Positions 44,076-53,107 of a stretch of DNA of 64,000 bases are shown one piece after another. Position numbers and translations under genes: made by a program. Origin of the DNA: Salinarimonas sp. Its GTDB lineage: Bacteria; Pseudomonadota; Alphaproteobacteria; Rhizobiales; Beijerinckiaceae. Numbering within the stretch: the stretch's first letter is position 1; each line of letters starts with the position of its first letter. The DNA is taken from positions 4,820,444 to 4,884,443 of the forward strand of contig NZ_CP157794.1 in NCBI RefSeq assembly GCF_040111675.1. Direction: 5' to 3'. The notes below the pieces were generated by a model. That model was given only the letters and a program-made list of their open reading frames with translations. It was not told the DNA's origin and did not search any database.

Positions 44076-45314
44076 ATGACCGGGATACGACGCACGATGG
44101 ACGCCACCCCGACCGACCGCGCCGCGCGAGAGGCGCGGACGCCGCGCATTCCGCCGATCGGCGTCGCCGCCGCCCTCGCCTTCATCGTCGGCGCGGCGCT
44201 GCTGCGCCGGGACGACCGGGACGGCCTGCGTGAGCCGGCGCTGCGGGAAGCCGCCCGCGGGCTGCGGCGCGCCGATCCGCCGCCGCGCCGGGGGGCGCCC
44301 GCCGGCCGGGACGAGGACCGGCATTCGCGCATGCGCCCGTCCAAGGCGCCGGATCGGCCTGCCGACCGGGATCCCGCCCGCGGCCGTGCGGCCGAGACGC
44401 CCGGCGAGATCCCGAAGGCGGGCTGGGTCGACGTCGGCAAGCGCACCGCGGGCGAGTTCTCCCGAGACCGTCTGATGGCGGTCGCCGCCGGCGTGACCTT
44501 CTACGCGCTCCTCGCGCTTTTCCCGGCGATCGCCGCCTTGATCTCGCTCTACGGCCTGTTCTTCGAGCCCGACCAGGTCGGCGATCAGCTCCAGGCGCTC
44601 GAGGGCGTCCTCCCCGGCGGGGCGATGGAGGTGATCCAGGGTCAGGTCGAGCGCGTCGCGGGCCAAGGCGGCGGATCGCTCACCTTCGGCTTCGTCGGCG
44701 GCCTCCTCGTGACCTTGTGGAGCGCCAATGCCGGCATGAAGGCGATCTTCGACGCGCTCAACGTCGTCTACGACGAGGAGGAGAAGCGCTCCTTCCTGAA
44801 GCTGAACGCGATCACCCTGCTCTTCACCATCGGCGCTCTCGTGATCATCGGCGCGCTGATCGCCTCGGTGACGATCATGCCGGCGCTGTTCGCGGCGATC
44901 CCCTTCGGCGAGACGGTCGAGACGCTCGCGCGCTGGCTGCGCTGGCCGATCGCGCTCGTGCTGATCGCGGGGCTGCTCGCGCTGCTCTACCGCTACGGCC
45001 CGAGCCGGCGACGGCCGCAATGGCGCTGGGTCTTGTGGGGCGCGACGATCGGGGCGGTGGCCTGGGTCGTCTTCTCGATGCTGTTCACCTGGTACGTCGC
45101 CAATTTCGGCTCGTACAACGCGACCTACGGCTCGCTCGGCGCCGTCGTCGGCTTCATGGTCTGGATCTGGCTCTCGACCACGATCGTGCTGCTCGCGGCC
45201 GAGCTCGACGCCGAGGCCGAGCGCCAGACGGCGCGGGACAGCACCGTGGCGCCGGACGCGCCGCTCGGGCGCCGCGGCGCCGCGGCGGCGGACACGGTCG
45301 CGCCCTCCCCGTGA
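44076..45314 (+). CDS. YihY/BrkB-family membrane protein
   Basis: About 412 residues. An N-terminal charged extension rich in Arg, Pro and Asp (to about 115) precedes the YihY/virulence factor BrkB domain: GEFSRDRLMAVAAGVTFYALLALFPAIAALISLYGLF, LLVTLWSANAGMKAIFDALNVVYDEEEKRSFLKL, and later helices ending VGFMVWIWLSTTIVLLAAELDAEAER. It has six membrane helices; its function is unsettled (once called RNase BN). The start is uncertain: ATG 44076 or ATG 44097. Confidence 0.88.
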   Translation: MTGIRRTMDATPTDRAAREARTPRIPPIGVAAALAFIVGAALLRRDDRDGLREPALREAARGLRRADPPPRRGAPAGRDEDRHSRMRPSKAPDRPADRDPARGRAAETPGEIPKAGWVDVGKRTAGEFSRDRLMAVAAGVTFYALLALFPAIAALISLYGLFFEPDQVGDQLQALEGVLPGGAMEVIQGQVERVAGQGGGSLTFGFVGGLLVTLWSANAGMKAIFDALNVVYDEEEKRSFLKLNAITLLFTIGALVIIGALIASVTIMPALFAAIPFGETVETLARWLRWPIALVLIAGLLALLYRYGPSRRRPQWRWVLWGATIGAVAWVVFSMLFTWYVANFGSYNATYGSLGAVVGFMVWIWLSTTIVLLAAELDAEAERQTARDSTVAPDAPLGRRGAAAADTVAPSP

Positions 45315-45320
45315 GCGGGG

Positions 45321-46391
45321 TCAGCCGCCCCAGGTCGCGCGCAGCACCCTGAGCCAGTTCCGCCAGCAGATCTTCTCCAGCGCCTCGCCGTCGTAGCCTC
45401 GGGACGCCAGCGCGGCGACGAGGCTCTGCAGGCCGCCGGCGTCGCCGATGGCGTCGGGCACGGTCGCGCCGTCGAAATCCGAGCCGAAGCCGACGCCGTC
45501 GATCCCGATCTTCTCGACCAGGTGGTCGATGTGGTCGACCAGCATCGAGAGCGGCGTCGCCGGGTCGCGCCGCCCGTCGGGGCGGATGAAGCTCGTGGCG
45601 AAGTTCAGACCCACCATGCCGCCGCTCTCGGCGATGGCGCCGAGCTGCTCGTCGGTGAGGTTGCGCGCGTGCGGGCAGACGGCGTGGGCGTTCGAATGCG
45701 TGGCGACCAGCGGCGCGTCCGAGATGCGGGCCACGTCCCAGAAACCGCGCTCGTTGAGATGCGACAGGTCGACCATGATCTTGAGCCGGTTGCAGGCCTT
45801 GATCAGGGCGCGGCCCCGCTCGGTGAGGCCCTCGCCGATGTCCGGCCCCGACGGATAGCGGAAAGGCACGCCGTTGCCGAAGATCGTCGGACGGCTCCAG
45901 ACCGGGCCCAGCGAGCGCAGGCCCGCCGCGTGGAAGACCTCGAGCGTGCGCAGGTCCGGGTCGATCGCCTCCGCGCCCTCCATGTGCGCCACCGCCGCGA
46001 TCGCGCCGCGCGCCATGGCCGCCTCGATGTCCGCCGCCGAGCGACAGATCGTCACCGCGCCGCGGGAGGCGCGCTCGAGCCGCAGCAGGATCGCCATCAT
46101 CGCGAGCGAGACGTCGCGGGCATAGCCCGTCTCGAGCATCGGCGGCAGCGGGACGTCGTAGCGCGGGCGCGCCATCATCGCGTCGATCTCGGCGCCGCCG
46201 GCCTTCGGGTCGGGGACGTAGATCGCGAAGAACCCGCCGGCGAACCCGCCCGCGCGCGCCCGCGGCAGGTCGAGATGGCAGAGCGGCTCGCCCGCGAGGA
46301 AACGTTCCTCCGGCCGCGGATGGCTCGAGCGGAGCAGCCGCAGCAGGGCGTCGTTGTGGCCGTCGAAGACGGGAATGGGTCGGGCAGGCAT
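45321..46391 (-). CDS. Membrane dipeptidase (renal dipeptidase family, M19)
   Basis: 356 residues. Zinc ligands are visible: FDGHNDALL (H-x-D near residue 9), E in AHMEGAEAI (about 120), H in VDLSHLNERGF and H in ATHSNAHAVCPHARNL. The C-terminal GFGSDFDGATVPDAIGD matches the M19 family. It cleaves dipeptides, including D-amino-acid forms. ATG 46391 begins the conserved part; an in-frame start at 46448 would add 19 residues. It is probably cytoplasmic as no signal peptide is seen. Confidence 0.92.
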   Translation of the reverse strand: MPARPIPVFDGHNDALLRLLRSSHPRPEERFLAGEPLCHLDLPRARAGGFAGGFFAIYVPDPKAGGAEIDAMMARPRYDVPLPPMLETGYARDVSLAMMAILLRLERASRGAVTICRSAADIEAAMARGAIAAVAHMEGAEAIDPDLRTLEVFHAAGLRSLGPVWSRPTIFGNGVPFRYPSGPDIGEGLTERGRALIKACNRLKIMVDLSHLNERGFWDVARISDAPLVATHSNAHAVCPHARNLTDEQLGAIAESGGMVGLNFATSFIRPDGRRDPATPLSMLVDHIDHLVEKIGIDGVGFGSDFDGATVPDAIGDAGGLQSLVAALASRGYDGEALEKICWRNWLRVLRATWGG

Positions 46392-46475
46392 CAGGGCGCT
46401 TCGTGGTTCGGGCGCGGGGAGGATGAGGGCTGGCCGCACCGCGGGCAACCGCGACGCGGCCCGTCGATGCCCGTT

Positions 46476-47522
46476 CTATGGGCAGGGGTTGGTATGTCGC
46501 AGGTGGATGGCGTCGATCTCCGCCTCGAGCTCGGGGGAGACCGGCACGTCGGCCGCGTCGATGGCGGTCTTCAGCTGCGCCATCGAGGTCGCGCCGATGA
46601 TGGTGGACGTGGTGAAGGACCGCGAGGTGGCGAAGGCGATCGCCAACTGCGCCGGGTCGAGCCCCCATTCGCGGGCGAGCTGCACATAGGCGGTGATCGC
46701 CGGCGCGGCGCCCGGGGTCTCGTAGCGCTGCATGCGGTCGAACAGCGTCCGCCGCGCGCCCGGCGGCCGGGCGCCGTTCTCGTACTTGCCGGTGAGATAG
46801 CCCTGCGCCAGCGCCGAGTAGGCGAGGAGCCCGACGTCCTCGCGCAGCGCGATCTCGGCGAGGCCGCCCTCGAAGGTGCGGTTGACGAGGCTGTAGGCGT
46901 TCTGGATCGCGGCGACCCGCGGCAGGCCCTTCGCCTCCGCGTGCTTCAGGTAGGTCATCACCCCCCACGGGCTCTCGTTGGAGAGGCCGATGTGACGGAT
47001 CTTGCCGGCCGCCACGAGGTCGCCCAGGATCGCGAGCGTCTCCTCGATCGGATGCTCGGGGCCGCTCGTCGGCTTGAAGATCACCGGCACCGAGCCGAAC
47101 TGCGAGACCGCCCGGTCCGGCCAGTGGATCTGGTAGAGGTCGATGTAGTCCGTCCGCAGGCGGCGCAGGCTCTTCTCGACGGCCTCCACGATCTGCGCGC
47201 GCGAGAGCTCCGCCGGGGAGCCGTCGTCGCGGAACCAGGTGTTCTGCGAGCGGCCGACCACCTTGGTGGCGAGGATCACCTTGTCGCGATTGCCGCGCGC
47301 CGCGAGCCAGGAGCCGATGATGCGCTCGGTCGAGCCCTGGGTCTCGGCCCGCGGCGGGATGGCGTAGAGCTCCGCCGTGTCGAGGAAATTGATCCCGCGC
47401 TCCAGCGCGTAGTCCATCTGGGCGTGGCCCTCTTCCTCCGTGTTCTGCTCGCCCCAGGTCATGGTCCCGAGGCAGATCGCGCTGACGCGCAGGCCCGTGC
47501 GCCCGAGCGGACGGTATTCCAT
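46476..47522 (-). CDS. Aldo/keto reductase (Tas-like)
   Basis: 348 residues. YRPLGRTGLRVSAICLGTMTWGEQNTEEEGHAQMDYALERGINFLDTAELY contains the catalytic Asp/Tyr pair. The lysine is in KVILATKVVG and the histidine in LYQIHWPDR. The NADPH-binding end is FATSRSFTTSTIIGATSMAQL. It closely follows E. coli Tas. The physiological substrate is unknown. It lies between the dipeptidase and tesA, all on the - strand. Confidence 0.93.
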   Translation of the reverse strand: MEYRPLGRTGLRVSAICLGTMTWGEQNTEEEGHAQMDYALERGINFLDTAELYAIPPRAETQGSTERIIGSWLAARGNRDKVILATKVVGRSQNTWFRDDGSPAELSRAQIVEAVEKSLRRLRTDYIDLYQIHWPDRAVSQFGSVPVIFKPTSGPEHPIEETLAILGDLVAAGKIRHIGLSNESPWGVMTYLKHAEAKGLPRVAAIQNAYSLVNRTFEGGLAEIALREDVGLLAYSALAQGYLTGKYENGARPPGARRTLFDRMQRYETPGAAPAITAYVQLAREWGLDPAQLAIAFATSRSFTTSTIIGATSMAQLKTAIDAADVPVSPELEAEIDAIHLRHTNPCP

Positions 47523-47561
47523 GGTGGTGACCCCCTGTCTTCGGTTCGGCTTTAGCGGTGA

Positions 47562-48260
47562 TCAGCCCTCCGCCCGGATCCGCTCGATGAAGCGGACGAC
47601 GGCGGGGAGCATGTTCTCCACCATCACCTCGACGCCCGCCTCGTTCGGATGGATGCCGTCGGGCAGCATCAGCTCGGGATTGGTGAGCGCGCCTTCGAGG
47701 AAGAAGGGGTAGAGCACGAGGTCGTGCTCCTCGGCAAGGCGGGGATAGATCGCGTCGAAGGCCTCGACGTAGTCCGGCCCCATGTTGCGCGCCGCCATCA
47801 TGCCGGCGAGGAGGACGGGGATGTCGCGCGCCTGCAGACGCTCGATGATGGCGTCGAGCGCATTGTAGGTCAGCTCCGGGTCGAGCCCGCGCAGCATGTC
47901 GTTGGCGCCGAGCTCGAGGATGACGCCGTCGGTCCCGTCCGGCACCGACCAGTCGAGCCGCGCGAGGCCGCCGGACGCCGTGTCGCCGGAGACGCCGGCG
48001 TTGACGATGGTGACGTTCTCGTAGCCTTCCTGCTCCAGCCGGCGGTCGAGGACGTTGGGGAACGCCGCCGAGGAAGGCAGGTTGTAGCCCGCCATCAGGC
48101 TGTCGCCGAGCGCCACGATCGAGAGCGGCTCGGGCTCGCCTTGGGCGTCCTGCGCGGCGGCGGGCAGGGCGCCGGGGACGAGCGCGGGCAGCGCGAGCGC
48201 GCACGCGACGAGGAGACGCGCTGCGGCGCGGGCGATGTGGGCGTGGCCGATGTGGCGCAT
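47562..48260 (-). CDS. tesA: Arylesterase / acyl-CoA thioesterase I (TesA, GDSL family)
   Basis: 232 residues with a signal peptide (about 1-38, ending LPAAAQ). SGNH blocks: I VALGDSLMAGYNL (nucleophile Ser), II NAGVSGDTASGG, III LELGANDMLRG, V DGIHPNEAG (Asp/His). It is a periplasmic lysophospholipase/thioesterase. It is divergent from the ABC pair at 48349 with 88 bases between, the conserved tesA-ybbA-ybbP arrangement. Confidence 0.94.
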   Translation of the reverse strand: MRHIGHAHIARAAARLLVACALALPALVPGALPAAAQDAQGEPEPLSIVALGDSLMAGYNLPSSAAFPNVLDRRLEQEGYENVTIVNAGVSGDTASGGLARLDWSVPDGTDGVILELGANDMLRGLDPELTYNALDAIIERLQARDIPVLLAGMMAARNMGPDYVEAFDAIYPRLAEEHDLVLYPFFLEGALTNPELMLPDGIHPNEAGVEVMVENMLPAVVRFIERIRAEG

Positions 48261-48348
48261 TCTGCGGAGTACCCCATATCTCAGGCGTGGATGGGCCGGC
48301 CGGCCCGAATCGCCGCGGCGTGACAACGCACAAGATCGGACCGTTTCC

Positions 48349-49041
48349 ATGACCGACAAGACCATCGTCCTCGAAAACGTCGACCTCAGCCTCGGGCGGG
48401 GCGCCGCGCGCGTGCACATCCTCAAGAGCGTGTCGCTCGACGTCGGGCGTGGCGAGGCGGTGGGCCTCGTCGGTCCCTCGGGCTCGGGCAAGTCGACGCT
48501 GCTGATGACGATGGCGGGGCTCGAGCGCCCCGATTCGGGGCGGGTCGTGATCGAGGGCGAGGACCTCACCAAAATGGACGAGGACGGCCTCGCCCGCTTC
48601 CGCGGCCGGCGCATCGGCATCGTCTTCCAGTCCTTCCACCTCGTCCCCACCATGACGGCGCTCGAGAACGTCGCGCTGCCCCTCGAGCTCGCCGGCAAGG
48701 GCGACGCCTTCGACCGCGCCTCGGCGGAATTGCGGGCCGTGGGCCTCGGCGAGCGTCTCTCGCACTACCCGGCCCAGCTCTCCGGCGGCGAGCAGCAGCG
48801 CGTCGCCATCGCCCGCGCGCTCGCCCCCGATCCGGCGATCCTCGTCGCCGACGAGCCCACCGGCAATCTCGACGAGACCACCGGCGGCTCGATCGTCGAC
48901 CTGCTCTTCGCGCTCAAGCGCGAGCGCGGGGCGACCCTCGTCCTCGTCACCCACGACACCAGCCTCGCCGAGGCCTGCGACCGGACGATCCGCCTGCGCT
49001 CCGGCCGGATCGAGGCCGACGCCGACGCGGCCGCTGCGTGA
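48349..49041 (+). CDS. ybbA: ABC transporter ATP-binding protein YbbA
   Basis: 230-residue LolD/MacB-like ATPase: Walker A GPSGSGKST, Q-loop FQSFHLVPTMTALENV, signature LSGGEQQRV, Walker B ILVADEPTGNLDE, switch H in VTHD. It partners with the FtsX-type permease encoded next (overlapping or adjacent start), at the cytoplasmic face. The YbbAP-TesA set is thought to act on envelope lipids or export of hydrophobic compounds; this is not established. Confidence 0.93.
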   Translation: MTDKTIVLENVDLSLGRGAARVHILKSVSLDVGRGEAVGLVGPSGSGKSTLLMTMAGLERPDSGRVVIEGEDLTKMDEDGLARFRGRRIGIVFQSFHLVPTMTALENVALPLELAGKGDAFDRASAELRAVGLGERLSHYPAQLSGGEQQRVAIARALAPDPAILVADEPTGNLDETTGGSIVDLLFALKRERGATLVLVTHDTSLAEACDRTIRLRSGRIEADADAAAA

Positions 49042-49052
49042 GGGACGCGACC

Positions 49053-51629
49053 ATGCACGGCGTCGTCTCCGGGCGCGAGCCCTCCCGCCCCTCCCGCATG
49101 CCGCTCGTCCTGCGCCTCGCCCTGCGCGAATTGCGCTCGGGCCTGCGCGGCTTCGGCATCTTCCTCGCCTGCATCGCGCTCGGCGTCGCGGCGATCGCCG
49201 GCGTGTCCTCCGTTTCGCGCGCGCTCACCGAGGGCCTCGCCCGCGAGGGCCGCACCCTGCTCGGCGGCGATCTCAGCTACCGCCTGATCCACCGCGAGGC
49301 GACGCCGGCCGAGATCGCCAGCCTCGACGAATGGGGCGACGTCTCCGTCGTCGCCACCATGCGCGGCATGGCCAACGCCGAGAGCGGCGCGGCGCTCGTC
49401 GAGATCAAGGCGGTCGACGCCGGCTATCCGGTGGCGGGCGATCTCGTCACCGATCCGCCGATGGCGCCCGACGCCATCTTCGCCGTGCGGGACGGCGTCC
49501 ACGGCGCGGCGGTGGACCCCGTCCTGCTCGGCCGGCTCGACCTCGAGATCGGCGATACGGTGCGGGTCGGCACGGAGGAGATCGCGCTGCGCACGATCCT
49601 GCGCTCCGAGCCCGACAAGATCCAGGCGGGCTTCGATTTCGGCCCCCGCCTCCTGGTCTCGCACGAGGCGCTGGAGGCCATGGGGCTCGTCCAGCCCGGC
49701 AGCCTCGTGCGCTACACCTACCGCGTCGATCTCGACGGCCCGGCCAACGACGACGCGCTGCTCCTGCGCGCCGAGAACGCGATCCAGGCGGCGCAGCCGG
49801 AAGCCGGCTGGGAGGCGCGCTCGCGGCTCAACGCCAATCCCGAGCTCGAGCGCAACATCGAGCGCTTCGCCCAGTTCCTGACGCTGGTGGGCCTCACGGC
49901 CCTGATCGTCGGCGGCGTCGGCGTCGCCAACGCCGTGCGCGGCTTCGTCGACAGGAAGCGCGAGTCGATCGCCACCATCAAAAGCCTCGGCGCCCCCGGC
50001 GGGCGGGTGGTGGGCATCTATCTCACCCAGGTGATGCTGATCGCCGCCGTCGGCATTCTCATCGGCCTCGGCCTCGGCGCCGCCATGCCCTTCGGGCTCG
50101 CGGCGGCGCTGGGCTCGATCCTGCCGATCCCGATCGCGCCGACGCTCGCGCCCACCGAGCTCGGGCTCGCGGCCTCCTACGGGCTCCTCACCGCGCTCGC
50201 CTTCTCGCTCGCGCCGCTGGGGCGCGCGCACGACATCCAGGTCTCGGGCCTGTTCCGCGACCAGATCGACCCGGACCGGCGCTGGCCGCGCAAGCGCTAT
50301 GTCGCGGGCGTGGCGCTGGCGGTGGGCGCGCTCCTCGCGCTCTCGGTCTTCGCCGCCTTCGACCGGCGCGTGGCGCTGATCTTCATCGGCGCGGCGGCGG
50401 CGGCCTTCGTGCTGCTGCGCCTCGTCGCCACCGGCATGATGGCGATCGCCCGGCGCCTGCCGCGCCCGCGCGCCGCCGCGCCGCGGCTCGCGCTCGCCAA
50501 CGTGCACCGGCCCGGCGCGCTCACGCCCTCGCTGGTGCTCTCGCTCGGGCTCGGCATCACGCTCCTCGTCGCGCTGGCCGTGATCGACGGCAACATGCGC
50601 CGGCAGCTCACCGAGACGCTGCCGGGGGAGGCGCCGAGCTTCTTCTTCGTCGACATCCCCTCCGCCGAGGTCGAGCCCTTCGTCGGCTTCCTGCGCGAGG
50701 CGGCGCCCGAGGGCGAGATCCAGCGCGTGCCGATGCTGCGCGGGCGGCTCGTCTCGCTCGGCGGCGTGCCGGTCGAGGAGATCGAGGCCGATCCGGACGC
50801 CGCCTGGGTGCTCGACGGCGACCGCGGCATCACCTACGAGGCGGATCTGCCGGAAGGGTCCGAGGTCACGGCCGGCGCGTGGTGGGACGAGAGCCCGAGC
50901 GAGAACCTCGTCTCCTTCGACGACGAGATCGCGCAGGGGCTGGGCCTCTCGATCGGCGACGAGGTGGTGGTGAACGTGCTCGGCCGCGACATCTCCGCGA
51001 CGATCGCCAACTTCCGCAAGGTCGAGTGGGAATCGCTCGGCATCAACTTTGTGATGGTGTTCTCGCCCAACACCTTCGCCGGGGCGCCGCACACCCACCT
51101 CGCGACCCTCGCGCTGCCGGGCGAGGCGGCGAGCGAGGAGACCGAGATCGCCCTCCTGCGCGAGGCGGCGCGGACCTATCCGATGGTGACCTCCGTGCGG
51201 GTGAAGGACGCGCTCGAGGCGGTCAACGCGGTGGTCGAGCAGCTGGTGCTGGCGATCCGCGGCGCCTCCTCCATCGCGGTGGTGGCGAGCGTGCTGGTGC
51301 TCGCCGGCGCGCTCGCGGCCGGGCACCGCGCCCGCCTCTACGACGCCGTGGTGCTCAAGACGCTCGGCGCCACGCGGGGCAAGCTGGTGGGGGCCTACGC
51401 GCTGGAATACGGGCTCCTCGGCCTCGCCACCGCGGTGTTCGGCCTCGCCGCCGGCGGGCTCGCCGGGTGGGTGATCGTCACCCAGATCATGAAGCTCGAC
51501 TTCGTGCTCGTCTGGTCCGGCCCCCTCGTCGCCGCCGCGCTCGCCATCCTGGTGACAGTGACCTTCGGGCTCCTGGGCACCTGGCGCATCCTCTCCCAGA
51601 AGCCCGCGCCGTACCTGCGGACGTTGTGA
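49053..51629 (+). CDS. ybbP: FtsX-family ABC permease YbbP
   Basis: About 858 residues, the large MacB/FtsX-type permease with two FtsX halves: TM1 (GFGIFLACIALGVAAIAGVSSV), a periplasmic region, three helices around residues 265-390 (LTLVGLTALIVGGVGVANAVRGFVDRK...), then a duplicated set ending ASVLVLAGALAAGHRARLYDAVVLKTLGATRGKL and WRILSQKPAPYLRTL. ATG 49053 follows GAGGGA; a GTG at 49038 overlapping the ybbA stop is the alternative. It forms an operon with ybbA. Confidence 0.92.
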   Translation: MHGVVSGREPSRPSRMPLVLRLALRELRSGLRGFGIFLACIALGVAAIAGVSSVSRALTEGLAREGRTLLGGDLSYRLIHREATPAEIASLDEWGDVSVVATMRGMANAESGAALVEIKAVDAGYPVAGDLVTDPPMAPDAIFAVRDGVHGAAVDPVLLGRLDLEIGDTVRVGTEEIALRTILRSEPDKIQAGFDFGPRLLVSHEALEAMGLVQPGSLVRYTYRVDLDGPANDDALLLRAENAIQAAQPEAGWEARSRLNANPELERNIERFAQFLTLVGLTALIVGGVGVANAVRGFVDRKRESIATIKSLGAPGGRVVGIYLTQVMLIAAVGILIGLGLGAAMPFGLAAALGSILPIPIAPTLAPTELGLAASYGLLTALAFSLAPLGRAHDIQVSGLFRDQIDPDRRWPRKRYVAGVALAVGALLALSVFAAFDRRVALIFIGAAAAAFVLLRLVATGMMAIARRLPRPRAAAPRLALANVHRPGALTPSLVLSLGLGITLLVALAVIDGNMRRQLTETLPGEAPSFFFVDIPSAEVEPFVGFLREAAPEGEIQRVPMLRGRLVSLGGVPVEEIEADPDAAWVLDGDRGITYEADLPEGSEVTAGAWWDESPSENLVSFDDEIAQGLGLSIGDEVVVNVLGRDISATIANFRKVEWESLGINFVMVFSPNTFAGAPHTHLATLALPGEAASEETEIALLREAARTYPMVTSVRVKDALEAVNAVVEQLVLAIRGASSIAVVASVLVLAGALAAGHRARLYDAVVLKTLGATRGKLVGAYALEYGLLGLATAVFGLAAGGLAGWVIVTQIMKLDFVLVWSGPLVAAALAILVTVTFGLLGTWRILSQKPAPYLRTL

Positions 51630-51758
51630 GGCGCGCCCACGCCCAGGACGATCGCGCCGACGATGCAGGCTCTCCCCTCCCTCGCGGCTTGATCGATTCC
51701 AGCCCTCGGCGGTGTGAAGACTGGCCTTTTGCAAGGGGTCGTACGAACGCGCCGACCT

Positions 51759-51783
51759 TCTCCTTCCCCTACAGGGAAGGAGA
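51759..51783. repeat. Intergenic palindrome
   Basis: TCTCCTTCCC (51759-51768) and GGGAAGGAGA (51774-51783) form a perfect 10-bp stem with loop CTACA. It sits between the convergent ybbP and M16 genes. There is no T-run. It resembles the short CT/GA-rich palindromes dispersed in Rhizobiales genomes; a similar but imperfect stretch lies at about 4501-4530. Confidence 0.6.
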
Positions 51784-51832
51784 GACGAGTCGTGCACGTC
51801 GAGTCCTCATCGCCCGGCCGGAAGCCGCTGCG

Positions 51833-53107
51833 CTAGCCCCGCAGCCGCTGCGCCACCGCCCCCAGCTTCGGCAGGCCCTTCAAGGGCCCCACCGCCGCGA
51901 GGGTCGGCGCGCCCGACAGGAGCGCCGCGCCGGCGGCGCGGGCGGCGGCCAGATCCACCGCCTCCACCCGCTCGACCAGCTCGCGCATCGGCACGATCCG
52001 GCCCCAGGCCAGCGTCTGGCGCGCCAGCCGCTCGATCCGCCCCCCCGGCGTCTCCAGCGCGGCGAGGAGGCCGACCTTCACCTGCGCCTTGGCGCGGGCG
52101 AGCTCGACCTCGCTGAGGCTCGCGGCGGTCTCGCGCAGGGTGTCGATCGCCACCTCCATGAAGGCCTTCGCGTCCTCGCGCGAGACGCCGGCGGCGAGCC
52201 CGAACAGGCCCGTGTCGGAGAACGGCCAGTGGAAGGCGTCGACCGAATAGGCGAGGCCGCGCTTCTCGCGCACCTCCTGCCAGAGCCGCGAGGAGATCGA
52301 GCCGCCGAGCGCCTGGGCGAAGAGCTGCGTCGCGTAATAGTCCCGGTCGCGGAAGGAGCGCCCGGGCAGGCCGAGCATGACGTTGACCTGCTCGTGCCGG
52401 CGCTCGAGCCGTCGCTCGCCGCCGCGATAGGCGGCCCCCGGCGCGTCGGGCCCCGCGCCCTCGGGCAGCGCGCCGAAGAACCGGTGCGCGGCGTCGACCA
52501 CGGCCTCGTGCTCCACGGCGCCGGCGGCGGCGATCACCATGCGGCCCGGGCGGTAGTGCCGGTCGACGAAGGCGCGGATCGCGTCGGGCGTGAAGGCGGA
52601 GACCGTCTCCGGCCGCCCCAGGATCGGGCGCCCCAGCGGCTGGCCGGGATAGGCGGTCTCGACGAAGAGGTCGCCGACGAGATCGTCCGGCGTGTCCTCC
52701 ACGGCCGCGATCTCCTGGAGGATCACCCCGCGCTCGCGCTCGAGCTCGCCCGGATCGAAGGTCGAGGCGGTGAGGATGTCGCCGAGCACGTCGAGGGCGA
52801 GGCCGATGTCCTCGCCGAGGACCCGGGCGGTGTAGCAGGTGTACTCGACGGAGGTCGCGGCGTTGATGTCCCCGCCGACGTTCTCGATGTCCTCGGCGAT
52901 GGCCTGGGCCGAGCGGCGGGCGGTGCCCTTGAAGGCCATGTGCTCGAGCAGGTGCGAGAGCCCGTGCTCGTCCTCGCGCTCGTCGCGCGCCCCCGCGCCG
53001 ATCCAGACGCCGAGCGCGACGGTGGCGATGTGCGGCATCGCCTCGGTGACGACGACGAGCCCGTTCTCGAGCCGCGTCTCGCGATGATCCGGCGCGGGCA
53101 GGCTCAT
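51833..53107 (-). CDS. M16-family zinc peptidase (processing-peptidase-like)
   Basis: 424 residues. The inverted zinc motif HLLEHMAFKG (H-x-x-E-H, about 48-52) has its third ligand Glu in VILQEIAAVEDTPDD. The C-terminal half is the non-catalytic M16_C fold (NVMLGLPGRSFRDRDYYATQLFAQALGGSISSRLWQEVREKRGLAYSV). Length and motifs match the bacterial homologues of mitochondrial processing peptidase beta that follow thrC in many Alphaproteobacteria. Its ATG overlaps the thrC stop by four bases. Confidence 0.95.
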   Translation of the reverse strand: MSLPAPDHRETRLENGLVVVTEAMPHIATVALGVWIGAGARDEREDEHGLSHLLEHMAFKGTARRSAQAIAEDIENVGGDINAATSVEYTCYTARVLGEDIGLALDVLGDILTASTFDPGELERERGVILQEIAAVEDTPDDLVGDLFVETAYPGQPLGRPILGRPETVSAFTPDAIRAFVDRHYRPGRMVIAAAGAVEHEAVVDAAHRFFGALPEGAGPDAPGAAYRGGERRLERRHEQVNVMLGLPGRSFRDRDYYATQLFAQALGGSISSRLWQEVREKRGLAYSVDAFHWPFSDTGLFGLAAGVSREDAKAFMEVAIDTLRETAASLSEVELARAKAQVKVGLLAALETPGGRIERLARQTLAWGRIVPMRELVERVEAVDLAAARAAGAALLSGAPTLAAVGPLKGLPKLGAVAQRLRG

